In this document: one piece after another, positions 23,622 to 36,185 of the stretch
Layout of the letters: every line of letters starts with the position of its first letter
Numbering within the stretch: position 1 is the stretch's first letter
From: Diadophis punctatus similis
Lineage: Eukaryota; Chordata; Lepidosauria; Squamata; Dipsadidae
Length of the DNA: 64,000 nucleotides
Assembly (NCBI GenBank): GCA_023053685.1
Contig: JALIGW010000005.1
Span: 29,066,501 to 29,130,500 of the forward strand
Direction of reading: 5' to 3'
Translations under genes and position numbers: made by a program
The notes under the pieces: generated by a model
The model's input: only the letters and a program-made list of their open reading frames with translations
Told to the model about the DNA's origin: nothing
Databases searched by the model: none

Positions 23622-23740
23622 CAAGGGTGGCCAAACTATGGTTCTTTGAGGACCTGTGGACTTCAACTCCCAGAATTCCTAAGCTATTCTGGGAGTTGAA
23701 GTCCACAGATCCTCAAAGAACCATAGTTTGGCCACCTCTG
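23622..23740. mobile_element. Palindromic (foldback) hAT element, 119 bp
   Basis: A relative of the 12,062 family with different outer arms: CAAGGGTGGCCAAACTATGG, then 'ttctttgaggacctgtggac', and their complement at the right ending GGCCACCTCTG. It shares the core 'ttcaactcccagaattc'. The 8-bp TSD CCCTATGG is exact (23614-23621 and 23741-23748). Confidence 0.9.
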
Positions 23741-23748
23741 CCCTATGG

Positions 23749-26587
23749 GCATGCATGTTTAGCTATGTATTTCCAGGCATGTATGTTGGATAAATCAGAA
23801 AAAGGAAGCATGGTGCTAAAAAGAAGGAACATTGATATCATAATTTGCATCATAGATTGAGATATAATGCAGTTTAGAGTACATCCATACTGGAAATATG
23901 TGAGTTCAATTTTGTGTTTCTATTTTGTTTGTTTCTGGATGAAGAAAAAATGGAAGATGACTCAGATGAATGATAGAGTTTTGTGTAATAGAAACTATGG
24001 GCAGAGTTCTATTGGAAGTCAACAAAACATTTTTTTCCTTATAGACTGTCTCTTAATGACATAGTTAGATCTTTCTGCCTTTTAAATTAGTTCCTCCTGT
24101 TGATTTCGAAACATGCAGGGCAAATGCACATTTCTGGTGCACTTTTTAAAATAACTTTATTCCCTCGTGGCAGAAGACAGCAAGGTTATGCTTCTAACAG
24201 TAGGGAATGAAGATATGGAATAATTGAATTTTGGCCCTTTTTTTGTTTGGAAGAATTAGGAAATATATTTAATGTTAATAAGCACCAACTGGAGCACAAC
24301 TCACCTATTTTCTTTTACTTCTTGCAAAGCTCAGTGGGAAATCACACTAAACTAATTTGAGTGAACAATCTTAAAAATCTTGTTTTTGCCAGTGTATAGT
24401 CTTCATGCAGTCATCTATTTCAGGAATGCTTGAGGGCTGCATGCAGGCTGTAAGCCATGAGTTATTAAAAGATTATGTGCTCTTCCCTTTCAAAATCTTG
24501 CTAAAATAATGCAGGTTTTCCATAAGATCCAGCTAATGAGTTTGATTAAGAAGAGGATGTGTAAACAAGCCCAAGCAGACCAAGAGCTGCGCTACAGATT
24601 AGTTAGGAAACTACTACAATTCCTTGTCATTGGCCAATTACCAATTATTGTTAATTAGACCCAGGAATTGAAGTTATCTATCCGTAAGCTTTGTCTCATC
24701 AAAGGACAAGGACAAAATCAAACATTATTTTTGTCTGTGAAAGCAAATTTCTGTCAAAAGGATCTCTTGAGACAGTTGGCCGCATTAGCATCTCATTGGC
24801 AAAATTTCTAGTTTTTTTGGTAAGAATGGCACCATTCTGACTAAGATTGATTTCCTAAGAGAATATGGTAACTCTGTGTGGTTACCCAGATCACATCTAC
24901 CCAGATCCTATAACAGTATAACTATATTCCTTCTGTTTTTGATCACGTCAGTATCCTAAATTATTCTCATATTTAAGGCTCTAATCAGTTCTCAAGATTA
25001 TTTAAGAGACTATAAATGAATAAAAAGTTGCAATGGAGATTGTAAAATGGACTTCAAAGGAGTATTTTGATACAGATTAGAAAGTGCGTCCCTTTGCATT
25101 AGGGCCTATCACTAGAGGGAGCAGTCACAATATGAACAAGCTGGCCCTGATGTTGGGATTAGATTTTTTTCCCCCACCTTGACACCTTGGAAATTAGAGC
25201 ATGGATAGGTTTGTCTTTTTAAAAGTTTTTATCGTTTCCTTCAGTAAAATAAAAAGATCTTGATGGAAGTAACAATAGGTGTATTAAAATATAAAAAAGG
25301 GGGTGAGGAGTGGCTGAATCAGCACATAAATCAAGCTGGTTCAGAAGAACATATAAATAAATCTAAATCATAACTAGCTGACAGTATATACTGAAATATT
25401 TAGGCAAATAAAATATTATCATATCACAAGTGTTCAAATAGCATCATGGAAGTCTTTTTTTGTAAAACACTTTAATAATTAAAAATATATGTATGGATTA
25501 CATATGGGGCAGGAGAACCCTCATTCTTTGTAGTAGAAAAGAGTAAAGAATATACGTAGCTCTGGGTTGAACTGTGGAGTCCTCGGTATTCTCTGACCTT
25601 ATCTGTTCAGGAATTTCTTCTTGCCTAATTTAAATAACACCTTTGACCATTTCATTTTCTTGTCTTCAAATATGCCCATGCCCATTTATCATTTAAAAGG
25701 CCGATTTCAGGACAGGTCTCATCCCTACATCATCTGGACTTTTATTTCATTATTTTGAGAACAAAAGTTTTAGCTGTCTTCCTCTTTAGCAGCAAAACTG
25801 AAATCCCTGATTATATTTGACAGGTTGCCATACTGATAGGGCAGGAATTATGATTTGCACTTTTATTTCATCTTTAGTAGCCTGGTGCTTTCAGTACGTT
25901 TTGTTCATTTTCCCTTGCTATTAGTCAGATTTGAAGTTCAACTGCCTAACAAGGATTTAATTTGACAATTTGTAGATGGTATTCTAGTATTACCTTTTCA
26001 AACCTTAACAATAGAGTTTTCCCTCTTTAGGGGAGTGCTAAAACATTAAAGGCTATAAATTCCACAGTCACCTGCATCCATTTATCGTTAATTTATTATA
26101 GAGCATATAATAAACCTTTCTTTGACATAAAGGCCTCTTCATAACTATAAATCTTTTTTCAACTGTTTAGATAACTTATGTGTAAGTTCATGAAAAAGAC
26201 CTCTAGCAGCAAACTTTTAGAACATCTTTTTATTACAGTAATGATACATATATAAGTTAGTCATGCTGAGTGTAATGTAAAATATTAATGTGCATTGCGA
26301 TTATTTATCACATCAAACTCTCATTAAGACATACAGTAGAAGGCATTTCTAGAGATAAAATAATACAGTTTTAAAAAGTGATATGCTAAATCTGTTTCCT
26401 GAAAAGCTTTTGGGAAAGCTTTTGGTGAATTAATTCTTTATTTTAGAAATAATGAATATTTGTGATTTTGTAAGATTTCTCCTTTTAACTCCTGCTATAT
26501 TTGAAAAGCTATTCAATGGTAAATACACTGAGGTTTTATAAGATATATCTTTTAATCATTTGTGTTGTTTTGCTTAATAAATTGTTT
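23749..26587. other. Unannotated intergenic DNA
   Basis: This is among the longest stretches free of clear repeats in the window. No coding exon or RNA gene could be supported. It includes one candidate conserved element, listed separately. Confidence 0.5.
24420..24740. promoter_or_regulatory. Candidate conserved non-coding element (unproven)
   Basis: A dense block contains 'tcattggccaattaccaatt' with 'attgttaattag' just after (CCAAT-like and TAATTA homeodomain-like sites), plus 'gatccagctaatgagtttga'. It is repeat-free with no reading frame. The enhancer reading is an inference. Confidence 0.3.
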
Positions 26588-26643
26588 TGTATTATGATGT
26601 ACACCACCCTGAGTCCTACGGGTGTGGGGTGGCATATAAAAAT
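26588..26643 (+). mobile_element. LINE 3'-tail fragment seeding microsatellites
   Basis: 'gatgtacaccaccctgagtc' and 'gggtggcatataaaaatga' are the last bases of the L2/CR1-type LINE 3' UTR. They run straight into an (AAAT)n tract, as in the copy at about 47.25 kb. Confidence 0.75.
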
Positions 26644-26682
26644 GACCAAATAAATAAATAAATAAATAAACAAACAAACAAA

Positions 26683-26740
<58 letters not shown>

Positions 26741-26763
26741 TTAAAAATGAAAAATAGAATAAT

Positions 26764-26860
<97 letters not shown>
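26644..26860. repeat. (AAAT)n, (AAC)n and (AAT)n microsatellite cluster
   Basis: AAAT/AAAC units follow the LINE tail, then after a short spacer about 17 AAC units change directly into about 17 AAT units. The leucine-run frame on the minus strand is an artefact. Confidence 0.95.
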
Positions 26861-26861
<1 letters not shown>

Positions 26862-27768
26862 AAATATTATTAATAATAACACAAGGCTCAAAATGAAACT
26901 GAAATTAGAATCAACGTATTTAATGATTTCAGTATAACTATAAATAGCCTAATATAATTTGGTAATAATCTTTTAATTCAAAACATTTTCACCTGAACAT
27001 ATTTTCTAGTATCATTATGAGCTTGCAATTTTCTATAATTTTTTCTACCCCTTATTCTGTCTTATTTTAAAAGTGAAGAGAATAAACACATTTATTAAAT
27101 TACCACCATCATCTCTAACAGTGTTGCTTTTCAGAAGTTTTCACACACAGTGACTTTTTAGCGACACTGTACACTAACTTCAGAGTAATATATGATGATG
27201 AACCTACAGAAATAGAGTGCAATACACCAATGTGGCTTTATCCTTCTGTTGCCCAATGAATTCACTGATATGAAATCGTAATGGCTTATGCTATTGCAAA
27301 AAGCCAGCTCTGCCTTGAATTTTGGATCTTCATTGTATCATGGTTAATTGTAGTTGTTTGATGCATTATTACATATTCATTCTGAATGTGGAAATCCTGA
27401 AGCCATCTGCACATCTAGAGACGAGGCTGAGAATTAGATATGGGCATTTGCTTTAGATAAAAGTTGTACATTTAAAAGAATGGCATGGACAAAACTATCA
27501 ATTTTCCAGGAAACAACCTGGTGAAGCTGCTTCCCACCACCACTAGCTGTCTATTGTCTTTTTAAAATTTTTTGAAAGTGGCTCACCTCCAGAGGAATGG
27601 AATGAAGCACGTTGGCATTTTATATTCTATGAATGCCTACTGGAGGTATAGAAGGCCCAGATGTACTGAGGAAAGTTAAATAGAGATGATACTACAGGCT
27701 GATACTTGCAGCCAACAGCTTCGGTGTATTTATATTTCATTCAGGGAATTTAAAAATAAAGTCAGATG
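26861..27768. other. Unannotated A/T-rich intergenic DNA
   Basis: No gene or recognised repeat could be supported. Confidence 0.5.
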
Positions 27769-28058
27769 GTGTATGCCAGTGATGGCAAACCTATGGCATG
27801 CGTGCCACAGGTAGCATGCGGAGCCATATCTGCCGGCATGCGAGCTGTTGCCCTAGCTTAGCTCCAGCATGCATGTGCGCACCGGCCAGCTGATTTTCGG
27901 CTCACACGGAGACTCTGGGAGGGCGTTTTCGGCTCCTGAAGGGCCTCAGGGGGAGGTGGGTAAGGGCATTTTCGCTTCCCCCCCTGCTCTAGGGAAGCCT
28001 CTGGAGCATGGGGAGGGTGAAAAACGGGCCTACTGGGCCTACCGGAAGTCAGGAAATG

Positions 28059-28876
28059 ATAAAGTGACCATATTTTTTTTTAAGCGGGACGGGGGGGGCG
28101 GGCCCGTCTGGGCGCCGCCATTTGAGTTTTTCCCTCTGCGCATGCGCAGAACGCCGCGCATGCGCAGAGGGCAAAACACAGCAAATGTCGGCGTCCAGGT
28201 GGGGGGAAGGCGGGAGGCCTTTCCTCGCCTCCCGCCTCCCCTTCAGGAGCCGGCAGCCCTTTGGGAGCCCGCCTCCCCTTCGGGAGGCCTTTCTTCGCCT
28301 CCCGCCTCCCCTTCGGGAGCTGCCCTTGGGCCGGGCTGGCAAGCGACGAACGGGAGGCGGGAGGCGGGGAAAGGAGGCAGCTGGCAGCTTACCTGTCGCG
28401 AGCTCCAGGCATCCAAGCGCCGCGGTCTCCCGGTCGCCCGCCCGGCCCCAGGGCAATGGCGGCAGCGAGGCGATGGGGGGAAGGAAGGGGAGGGGGACGA
28501 GGAAGGGCTGTTTGCGCCGCCGGAGGGGCCGCTCGTGAGCTCAAACCGGCGACGGCTCCTCGTCCCTCACCCCTCCACCCGCATCCCAACAGCAGCGGCG
28601 CCTCCGAGGGCGGGGCTAGGGATGGGGCGGTGGAAGGAGAGGAGGAGCAGCCCCCCTTCCCCCTCTCCCCAGCAGGCAGCCGCCTCGCTGAAATTACGCT
28701 TTGCCCGACTTGCTTCCGGTACCTCTCTTTTGTGCTTCCCGGCTAAGGTGACCAGACGTCCTGCTGTTTTGGCATTCTTTCCAAAAAAGCGGGACTTTTT
28801 GGAAAGAATGCGGGACGCGGGACACACGCTTGAAAAGCGTGTCTGTCCCGCCAAAAGCGGGACGTCTGGTCACCTT
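28059..28876. mobile_element. Nested DNA element with AAGGTGACCA ends and CpG-rich cargo
   Basis: The left end is 'aaagtgaccatattttt' and the right end 'gacgtctggtcacctt'. The 8-mer AGGAAATG repeats exactly on both sides (28051-28058 and 28877-28884), a hAT-sized TSD. The right 130 bases (28,745-28,876) are themselves a near-palindrome beginning and ending with the same terminus. Between lies about 650 bases of very CpG-rich DNA with 'ccgcctccc' repeats, unlike anything else outside the gene promoter. Confidence 0.7.
28394..28589 (-). pseudogene. Possible captured host first exon (minus strand), speculative
   Basis: On the minus strand a CpG-rich reading frame of about 65 codons runs from an ATG ('ATGGGATGCGGGTGG') to a perfect-looking splice donor, 'CGCGACAG|GTAAGC', where the frame then stops in the intron-like sequence. 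GC-rich sequence ending in a consensus donor inside a non-autonomous transposon suggests transduplication of a host promoter plus first exon. The predicted peptide (arginine, alanine and proline rich) matches no family I know. It could be chance in GC-rich DNA. Confidence 0.25.
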
Positions 28877-29036
28877 AGGAAATGGGCCATTTCCAGCCTC
28901 CAGGGAGCGGTTGAAGCCGTTTTCGCCCTCCCCAGACATTGAATTATGGGTGTGGGCACTCGCGTGTGTGCGATAGCATGCACGCACGCGCTTTCAGCAC
29001 CTGAGGAAAAAAAGGTTCGCCATCACTGGTGTATGC

Positions 29037-30319
29037 CAAGCTTGTAGTGCTTTTTGTTTTTGTTTTCATTTTGCATCATGTTGTGTATCCCTGTTCTAAG
29101 AGGGTAGGAATGGACTCTGTGTTTCAGTGTTTGCTTTATAATTGTCTTTCAATGATTGCTTTAAATTTAAATTTAAACATTTTTCTCATTTACTGTTTTT
29201 AATACTATCTTTTTCTATTGAAAGTGAATCTATTATGATATGCAACAAATACAAAATTCTCAGAACAATGAAAGCATGTCTATTTGTTCAGGATCTTTTC
29301 AGGAACACCATTAAAACAAGGTTTTTCTAGTAGACTTAGGGATTAGCATGTTGCCATCTAATTTCCTTTGATAATGAAATGTATTTTCCCCACTGATAGG
29401 CAGATATTGGTTTCATTAGAGTTGATTAATGGTTGATTAATTAATGTTCCTAAATATATATTTATTATGATGTCATTGTTACATTATATTTGTATTGTTA
29501 CTTTTTACTTTTAACATGATTTAAATATGTTAGAATATAAGCAGTAATGTGCTGGCAAAATAGTGCTTACCATATACTGTATAGAGGCCTGTAAGTTCAG
29601 AGGGAAGAAAGGAGGGAGGGAGGGAGGGAGGGAGGAAGAAGGAAGGAAGGAAGGGATATGTACTTATATATGATAATTGTGGCATATTCTTTCCCCCCAA
29701 AAGGCTTATAAGGACCGACTCTGTCGAACATTTGTTCACGTGGGAGACACTTTTATTTGAGTATTTGAGTATTTATTTGAGTATTTTAGTCCACACAGTT
29801 AGCATGTCTTAATTTAGATTTTAAACATTTTGTTGATGTTTAAAACATCACAAGGTGGGTTTGTTTTAGATACTTTTACAAATTTCAATGAATGGTTGTT
29901 TGGGCTATACATAGTGTATTATCAGATGATACCAGAATATGATTTTTCAGCTTTCATTTATTTTATTCTAATGTATAACCTGTTTCTGTTTTAGGTTATT
30001 ACTTGGAGATCCAAATAGAAAGAGAAAGATGGCTATTCCCCACCTGCACCCCATCACCCCCAAAAAATGTTGATGGATAACGGTAGAGCAAATACACATT
30101 TTTAAAAAGTTGGATCTAAGGGGGGGGGGGAGAGCTGAAAAAGCAATTACTTTGAATAACTTGTTGCTCCTCCCTTGACCAGGTATGGGTGACAAGTCAC
30201 TTGGGAGATACAAGCCAGACACTTGCAGGAGTTGGAGGAAGGGAAACAGCAAACTTTAAAGTCACATATATGTAACCCATTATCACTGTTCTTGCACATT
30301 AACACATCACTACAAAAGT
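29037..30319. other. Unannotated intergenic DNA
   Basis: No gene is seen. A purine tract is listed separately, and a G-homopolymer lies at about 30,121-30,130. Confidence 0.5.
29607..29656. repeat. (GGAG/GGAA)n purine tract
   Basis: 'gagggagggagggagg' followed by 'aaggaaggaaggaag'. Confidence 0.85.
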
Positions 30320-30560
30320 GGGGTTTTTAAAAGCACTCTGCGAATACCAGTGTAGCAGTTAGCAGCTAAAAGAAACCACATGTGATTAGAGCTCTCTGAC
30401 TAATCAGAAGAGACATTTATTTTAAGATCCTATTTTTCTGCAGGCCTGGCTTTTAAGGCTAATAACTCACAGTGTTAATCTATTTGATCTACTGGACTGA
30501 TCTGCTCCACAGGTCAAAAGCCGTGCCTTCTCCTGCTGGTATAGTTCCAAACATTGTTTC
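30320..30560. promoter_or_regulatory. Candidate conserved non-coding element (unproven)
   Basis: A repeat-free block contains 'ccacatgtgattagagctct' (E-box and homeodomain-like), 'gactaatcagaagagaca' and 'ggctaataactcacagtg'. It is flagged on composition only. Confidence 0.2.
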
Positions 30561-31682
30561 TGCTCTTCAAATTGTAAATGGGACCAATAATGATTCTCCA
30601 TCAGCTCACGACTGATAGCAGATTAATCTTGTACATGTACAAGACTTGTACAGACTTTTGCTTGTTCTCCATGGATTACTGGTATACAGTCAACAAAGCA
30701 TCAGTTCTGTCTCTGAATAAAAATCTCTTTCGTGCCGAAGTAGAATTGCAAAGTGATCAGTTCTGGCTACTGTTTTATTGCATTTTCTTGTTTTAGGTAG
30801 CTTTTGCCAAAATATCCCTTTAGTAGTACACAAGTCATAAATCAACGTTTCTGCTATTCATTTCAAATGTAACCACGAGGGTCATATTTCAGGGAAGAGA
30901 AGACACTGACTTTTACCATTCTCTGTAAATAGGGGAGAGCTATTAAATGGATTTACATTCCATTCAGGTAATGTTTTCTGTTATGAACACTTAGAAGTTG
31001 GTATACTCGAAACTATCCCAATCTCCTCTCCTCTGCGGAGCATTTGAAATTCTAAACTTTTACAGTGACAACTTTTTTCCACTGCCATGTATGTTTTCAA
31101 ATAACCTGATCCACTGAGATTGTACACCTTTCAGCTCTGTGCCAATACTAGTGGTATCCTTTGGTCTTAACTGCAGAGGAAATGGTTTGTAATTAAAAGA
31201 TAAGATATATACTGCATGTGGGTGAAAATTGTTCATGGGCTCTATAACTCCCAGGTTCCAGAACCAGCATATCTTTCTGATAGAATATATTATGGCAGCC
31301 ATTGGTTTTGGTGCTTAAGTCAAATAAGATTGAATGTATACTTCGTCTACTCCAGAGCTCAACATATCCTTGCTTTGAGCCTAGATTTTCCTTCTTTTTT
31401 TTTAAAAAAAAAATTAGGCTGTCATTCTATGCATATTTACCCACTCACTGATTTACTTACTCAGTTTTACTGATTTATATACTTCTTAGTAAATCTGCTG
31501 AAGCCATTTCAATAGGAGGGAACAAAAGAATCTGTGACAAAGAACAGTTATATGTAGATCCTATGTTTTAATCATCCAGCCTTTTATAATGTTCTAAGTC
31601 AACAACAACGACAACAACAGGAATATTAAACATTGATAAGACACTGTTTTCTATTTGCATTTGGGTATTCACTTACCATGCG

Positions 31683-31734
<52 letters not shown>

Positions 31735-33714
31735 CATACATACTGTATACCCATCCACCGATCCACCGATCCACCCAATATAGGCCTATTGATTATTACA
31801 ATTTCATTGTATTTTAAACCAGATCTCTTTAATATTAAGCTACTGATGCAGAAGTATGCTAGAATGGAATAAAGTGGCCCAAAATGTAAAATCATTTATA
31901 AAAGAGTATTTTAGAATCAAGCAACACACATATTTGCTAACCCTGAAACTGACACACATTTCTTGAATGGCTGTATTGGATACTGTTCAAATAAGTATCT
32001 TGGCAAGAAAGCTTAAGTCTCTGATTGTCTCTTGTCTTTGATCTGTGCAGAATAACCAGGATGTATTAAAGATTTTGATCTTTATTATATGGACATGGAA
32101 AAACTCAAATATAAAAATGTCAAATATGAGCAGAACTATATGGATACATTTGCTTCATGGGTGAAGAAACCTGCCATACAATAAGAAATTAAATGTCTTA
32201 CATGTGTTTTCTCCTTACACATGCCACAAATATTATCCCATTAACTGCCAGAACTGCCATATGTTTCATACCTTCATAGTTAATATCAACTACTATAATT
32301 AAGTAAAAGAGCATTGCAGAGAGTAAACCACATTGTTATTGTATGGGTACATGCACAAACTATGAATCTATTTGAGTAGCATCAATCTTGGTATCCTTGG
32401 CACTGGTTTTCCTTGATCAGAACTTATAGTTCATTTCCATTTTCACATAATTGGTACTCCAACCTGCTCCAGTGTGGTGAAGTCACATGGATCAGATACA
32501 TAATAAAATGAAGATGTTCAAATAGTTCAAAATTGAATGCCCAGGCTGGAGCGGATAGGAAACTAATCTGTAATTAAACTGCACCTTTCCTGAATTGTTA
32601 GGGTTCCTGTTTATCAAACCGTATGCTACTCAGAGTTTAGGAAATGGCATAAGGATGAGAAGAACTACCCTTATTGATTTTGGGGGAGGGGGGGATTAAA
32701 AGAAAATATATTGAGAGTTCTACCATTACTGCAGACCATCCTTTGGAGATAGAATGGGAACAGAGAATCTTGAACAAGAACATGATGTTGTCTTGGGCTA
32801 AAGTCATCTTACTGCCATGAAATATAACCTACATTCAAATCCCTCTAATAAATGTAATGAATACTAAAGATATACAGTAAATGGCAAGTTTTCTGCCGTT
32901 TACTAAATTTGATCAGTTTATTATCTACATGCACACATGTACATGCCCCCCCAGACAAAATCCTGCATCTGCACAGATATCCAGCATAGCCATAAGAAAA
33001 TGGCATATTGCATTTTTCTCGCTCAATGCTAAAGAAATTATCAATTTACAAATTTATTTTACAGAAAAAGAAAGATGTCACATTCACTAAGAGTACTGCT
33101 GTTTTCTTTTCTGGCTCTCAGTGTACTCAGATCTGATTTTCAAATATGTTCAAATATTAGCAACTTTGCATCATATGTTTTTTTTTTCTTTCCACCTGCA
33201 GGGACAAATGATTGTAGTAAAGAAAGAAAGGCCATGCTGTCTTGCTATCAACTGAACTTGATTAAACTCTTTATGTTTATGAACAATTTTAGAAGGCAAA
33301 TCTGGGAAACTCATTAGCTTCTTATCAACATAATCCAAAGAAATTGCTTATTGAGAAAGCTGAAGAATGTTATCTTGTGTTGTTCTCCTGAGGAATTCTA
33401 TCACTGTTGGGTTAGGTCACAGGATGGATTGAAATCTTGAAGTAACCGCAGAGGCTAATTCAATTTCTAATGGATAATCATTGTTTAAAGAAAAAAAGCT
33501 CACACAGGCATTTCTCTATAAAGACCACTAGGAGCTGTTCATCTTATTTGGTTATATAAGGTACATTTAATATACCGAGTCTCTTTCCAGATAAATGGCC
33601 TTGGAATCAGTGTCTTGGTACATGCTTTTCTTGTTTTCTCCAAAAGCTGTTTTCCAAGATTCTTACATTGTCTTCAGCCCTTGCATCTCGTACCTGCCAC
33701 CTTATGTTGAGTCT
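30561..33714. other. Unannotated intergenic DNA
   Basis: Apart from the CT microsatellite, no gene or repeat could be supported. Confidence 0.5.
31683..31735. repeat. (CT)n(ATCT)n microsatellite
   Basis: About 20 CT units run into ATCT units and 'ccatacatac'. Confidence 0.95.
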
Positions 33715-34020
33715 GGATCGGCTTAGGGTTCAAGACCTCCATGGTAACCATGAACATGTTCCAAGTAAATGACCCAGCAAATACCAGGGGTCATATATTA
33801 GATCTGTTTTTTGTCGTAAGGCAGTTGCAGGGTGATCTGGCATTGGAGGATATGATCATTAGTTGGTTGCCATGGACAAATCACTCTGAGGTTGCCCTCT
33901 GGCTCATTGGGACTATATACCTCCACGGAGAGGCAGGGTCTGTTGGGTTAGCTAGCCCACCCCAGGTGATTAATGAACCCTGCATAATCCTAGAAAGACC
34001 TTGGGGTTTTCCCTGATGAT
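33715..34020 (+). mobile_element. LINE endonuclease-domain fragment (L2/CR1 group)
   Basis: One frame reads 'QVNDPANTRGHILDLFFV', followed by 'LEDMIISWLPWTNHSEV'. This resembles the end of an AP-type endonuclease of L2/CR1-group LINEs, whose pattern is a P.H..GHTLDL box and then LSWTDH. The catalytic D.H has become N.H. No reverse transcriptase follows. A hAT MITE lies immediately downstream and may have inserted into the same relic. Confidence 0.65.
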
Positions 34021-34062
34021 CTGTCAGGCAGATTGGCAGGGAATTTGATTGCAGGCTAGAAT

Positions 34063-34302
34063 CAGGGGTGGGTTTCTCTTACCTTCCCTACCGGTTCGGA
34101 AGTGTGTGCGCGCGTTACATCCGGCTACTGACCCTTTGTGCATGTGCAGAGGGTTCGTTGCCAGCCGCTTTCAAGCAGCGGCAACCGGAGAACCGGTTCG
34201 GGAACGTGGCAAGCCGGCCATCGCTACCAGTTTGGCGAATGGGGCCAAATTTCCGCCACCGGCTCGTGCAAACCGGTCCGAACCGATAGCAACCCACCAC
34301 TG
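34063..34302. mobile_element. hAT-like MITE (CAGGGGTGGG family), 240 bp
   Basis: The ends are 'caggggtgggtttctctta' and 'agcaacccaccactg'. The flanking 8-mers GCTAGAAT and GCTGGAAT match at 7 of 8. The interior has 'ctaccggttcgga', 'tgtgcatgtgcagaggg' and 'gcaaaccggtccgaaccg'. Confidence 0.85.
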
Positions 34303-34310
34303 GCTGGAAT

Positions 34311-35085
34311 GTATGGGTGACTGAAGCCTGGTCTAGATTGTTCCTATGTAGCCTCTTCTGGGCATTGATCCCAAGGAGTTCCATTAGATGAGCTTCCAAA
34401 AGCAACACCTGGAGAACAACAAGAGTGAATACAATCCAATGTAAGTTAGAGCCCATATTTGGCCCCACATCATGGTACTAAGGGTGGCAAAATAGTTATT
34501 TTTCCATATTATTGCATCTGCCCAGAAGTTACCTAGCAGTCCTATTTAGAGTAATCTGTTCATTGTTGGTGGGGGGAGAATAATCCACAGGCTGTGGTGA
34601 AAGATATTCATACTGTCTGATTGATAACCTTGCTTGGATTCACGTGGGACTTGGGTTCTCACTGGATTTTTTTTTTTTTTGCCCAGTGAAGAAAATTCTG
34701 ATGTATTATTAGTCCAAAGTGTGTAGATCAATTAGTTCATAATTCAGAGAGATGGATAGTTCAAACAGCATTTGGCTGTGACCCCTGTGCTGTTATGTTT
34801 GGAATGTAACATCTGCCATTCCTTCATAAGCATCTTAGACTCAATCTACATTCCCTACATCTCACACCCAACATCATGTGTGTTTGTGGGTGAGTGAATT
34901 AACCTATTGTTTCTTTAAAATATTCAACATTTATTTAAATAATTCATAAAGCAGAATAATATGAACTTTGTAACCTCATTTTAGTCCTATAAATAGATAG
35001 AATTTGTTATGATGTGAATTCAAGAGTATTTTCAGGGTTTAAAATTGATGGGTACCAACAACAAAGGAAAATATTTCTTTTAATA
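34311..35085. other. Unannotated intergenic DNA
   Basis: No gene or confident repeat. Confidence 0.5.
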
Positions 35086-35430
35086 TAGGTAGTCCTAAAC
35101 TTACAACGGTTCATTTAGTGACCGCTCAAAGTTACAACAGCACTGAAAAAAGTGACTTGTGATCATTTTTCACACTTATGACCATTGCAGCATCCCTATG
35201 ATCATGTGACCAAAATTCAGATGCTTGTCAATTGAGTCATATTTAAGTCATGTCCTGGAGTCAGGTAATCATTTTGTGCAACCTTCTGAAAAGCAAAGTC
35301 AATTTTGCAAAGTCATTTAATGATCACATTACTCATTAACTACTCCAAATGTGGCAAGAAAGGTCGTAAAATGGGGCAAAGTTCACTTAACAAATAGTCT
35401 CACTTAGCAACAGAAATGTTGAGCTAGCAA
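35086..35430. mobile_element. Tc1/mariner-like MITE, right end lost
   Basis: The left end 'taggtagtcctaaacttaca' is preceded by TA. The interior 'acaacagcactgaaaaaagt', 'atgatcatgtgaccaaaatt' and 'gcaagaaaggtcgtaaaatg' matches the copies at 3,617 and 56,239. The right terminal repeat has decayed. Confidence 0.75.
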
Positions 35431-35814
35431 TTAAAAAGTTAAATTCTAATACAAACCACATCGTCCCAAATAATTTACTGTTTGTCTTATGTTTTCTTGA
35501 GTGGATTAAACTGATATAATAGCACCAGCTGGTTTTAATTTTCATCCGGGATCTTTACTAAACTGAAAACTCAGTCTACAGAAGTTATTGAAAAAAAAAG
35601 AGAGGTCGTTTTGTGAACAGAAAAGTTTTAAATGGTAGGTGAACTTGGATAAACATGGCAATATATCAAATTAAATTACTTTTCTATATCTTCTTTCATT
35701 TGCACAAACATTGGTTCTAAGTATATCACATTTTTAAAAATGCCTTTAAAATTCTACTGGTTTCTCCATTGAGTTTCCTTGTGGGAAGCAGGCAGGAAGC
35801 ATCAGAAATCTTTC

Positions 35815-35925
35815 CTCCCATTGTCCCCTTTACCCTTCCTTCCCCCTCTCCTCCCTTCCTTCTTTCCTTCCCTCCTCTCCCTCCTTCCTTCTTCCCTTCT
35901 TCTCTTTTCCTTTCCCTTTCCAGCA
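35815..35925. repeat. Pyrimidine-rich (CCTT)n tract
   Basis: Imperfect 'ccttccctcctctccctcc' sequence, nearly purine-free on the plus strand. Confidence 0.8.
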
Positions 35926-35989
35926 GCCAGGTAAGTGGGGAAGGGTGAGAGGGATTGCAAGACTGGCTGAGAAACTTTCATGGAATGTT

Positions 35990-36185
35990 TATTTATTTAT
36001 TTATTAGTGAGATTTATATACCGCCTCACAGTGCAAGCACTCTCTAAGCGGTTTACACCAGTAAGCAATGTATATTTATATTGCCCCCAACAATCTGGGT
36101 CCTCATTTTACCTACCTCAGAAGGATGGAAGGCTGAGTCAACCTTGAGGTGGTGAGATTTGAACCGCTGACCTGCAGATCACAGT
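35990..36185 (-). repeat. tRNA-like SINE or LINE 3' end, minus strand
   Basis: The minus strand has a B-box-like 'gcggttcaaatctcaccac', then 'gactcagccttccatccttc' and 'gaggacccagattgttgggg', and ends in a (TAAA)n-type tail. It is a common reptile interspersed repeat; I cannot name the family. Confidence 0.65.

Larger units (their letters stand above)
27777..29028. mobile_element. hAT MITE (CAGTGATGG family) with nested insertion
   Basis: The ends are 'cagtgatggcaaaccta' and 'aaaaggttcgccatcactg'. An exact 8-bp TSD, GTGTATGC, lies at 27769-27776 and 29029-29036. Relative to the 0.5-kb copies at 7,820 and 60,693, this one is 1.25 kb because a second element (about 28,059-28,876) sits inside. 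The interrupted host sequence reads through as 'ggaaatgggccatttccagc', as in the other copies. Confidence 0.9.

Noticed and set aside
26616..26891. Leucine-run frame resembling a membrane segment
   Set aside because: Translation of the AAT/AAC/AAAT microsatellites.
27869..28942. 357-codon plus-strand open frame, the longest in the window
   Set aside because: It runs across two nested transposons and GC-rich cargo, has no domain, overlaps long frames on both strands, and is explained by lack of stops in CpG-rich DNA.
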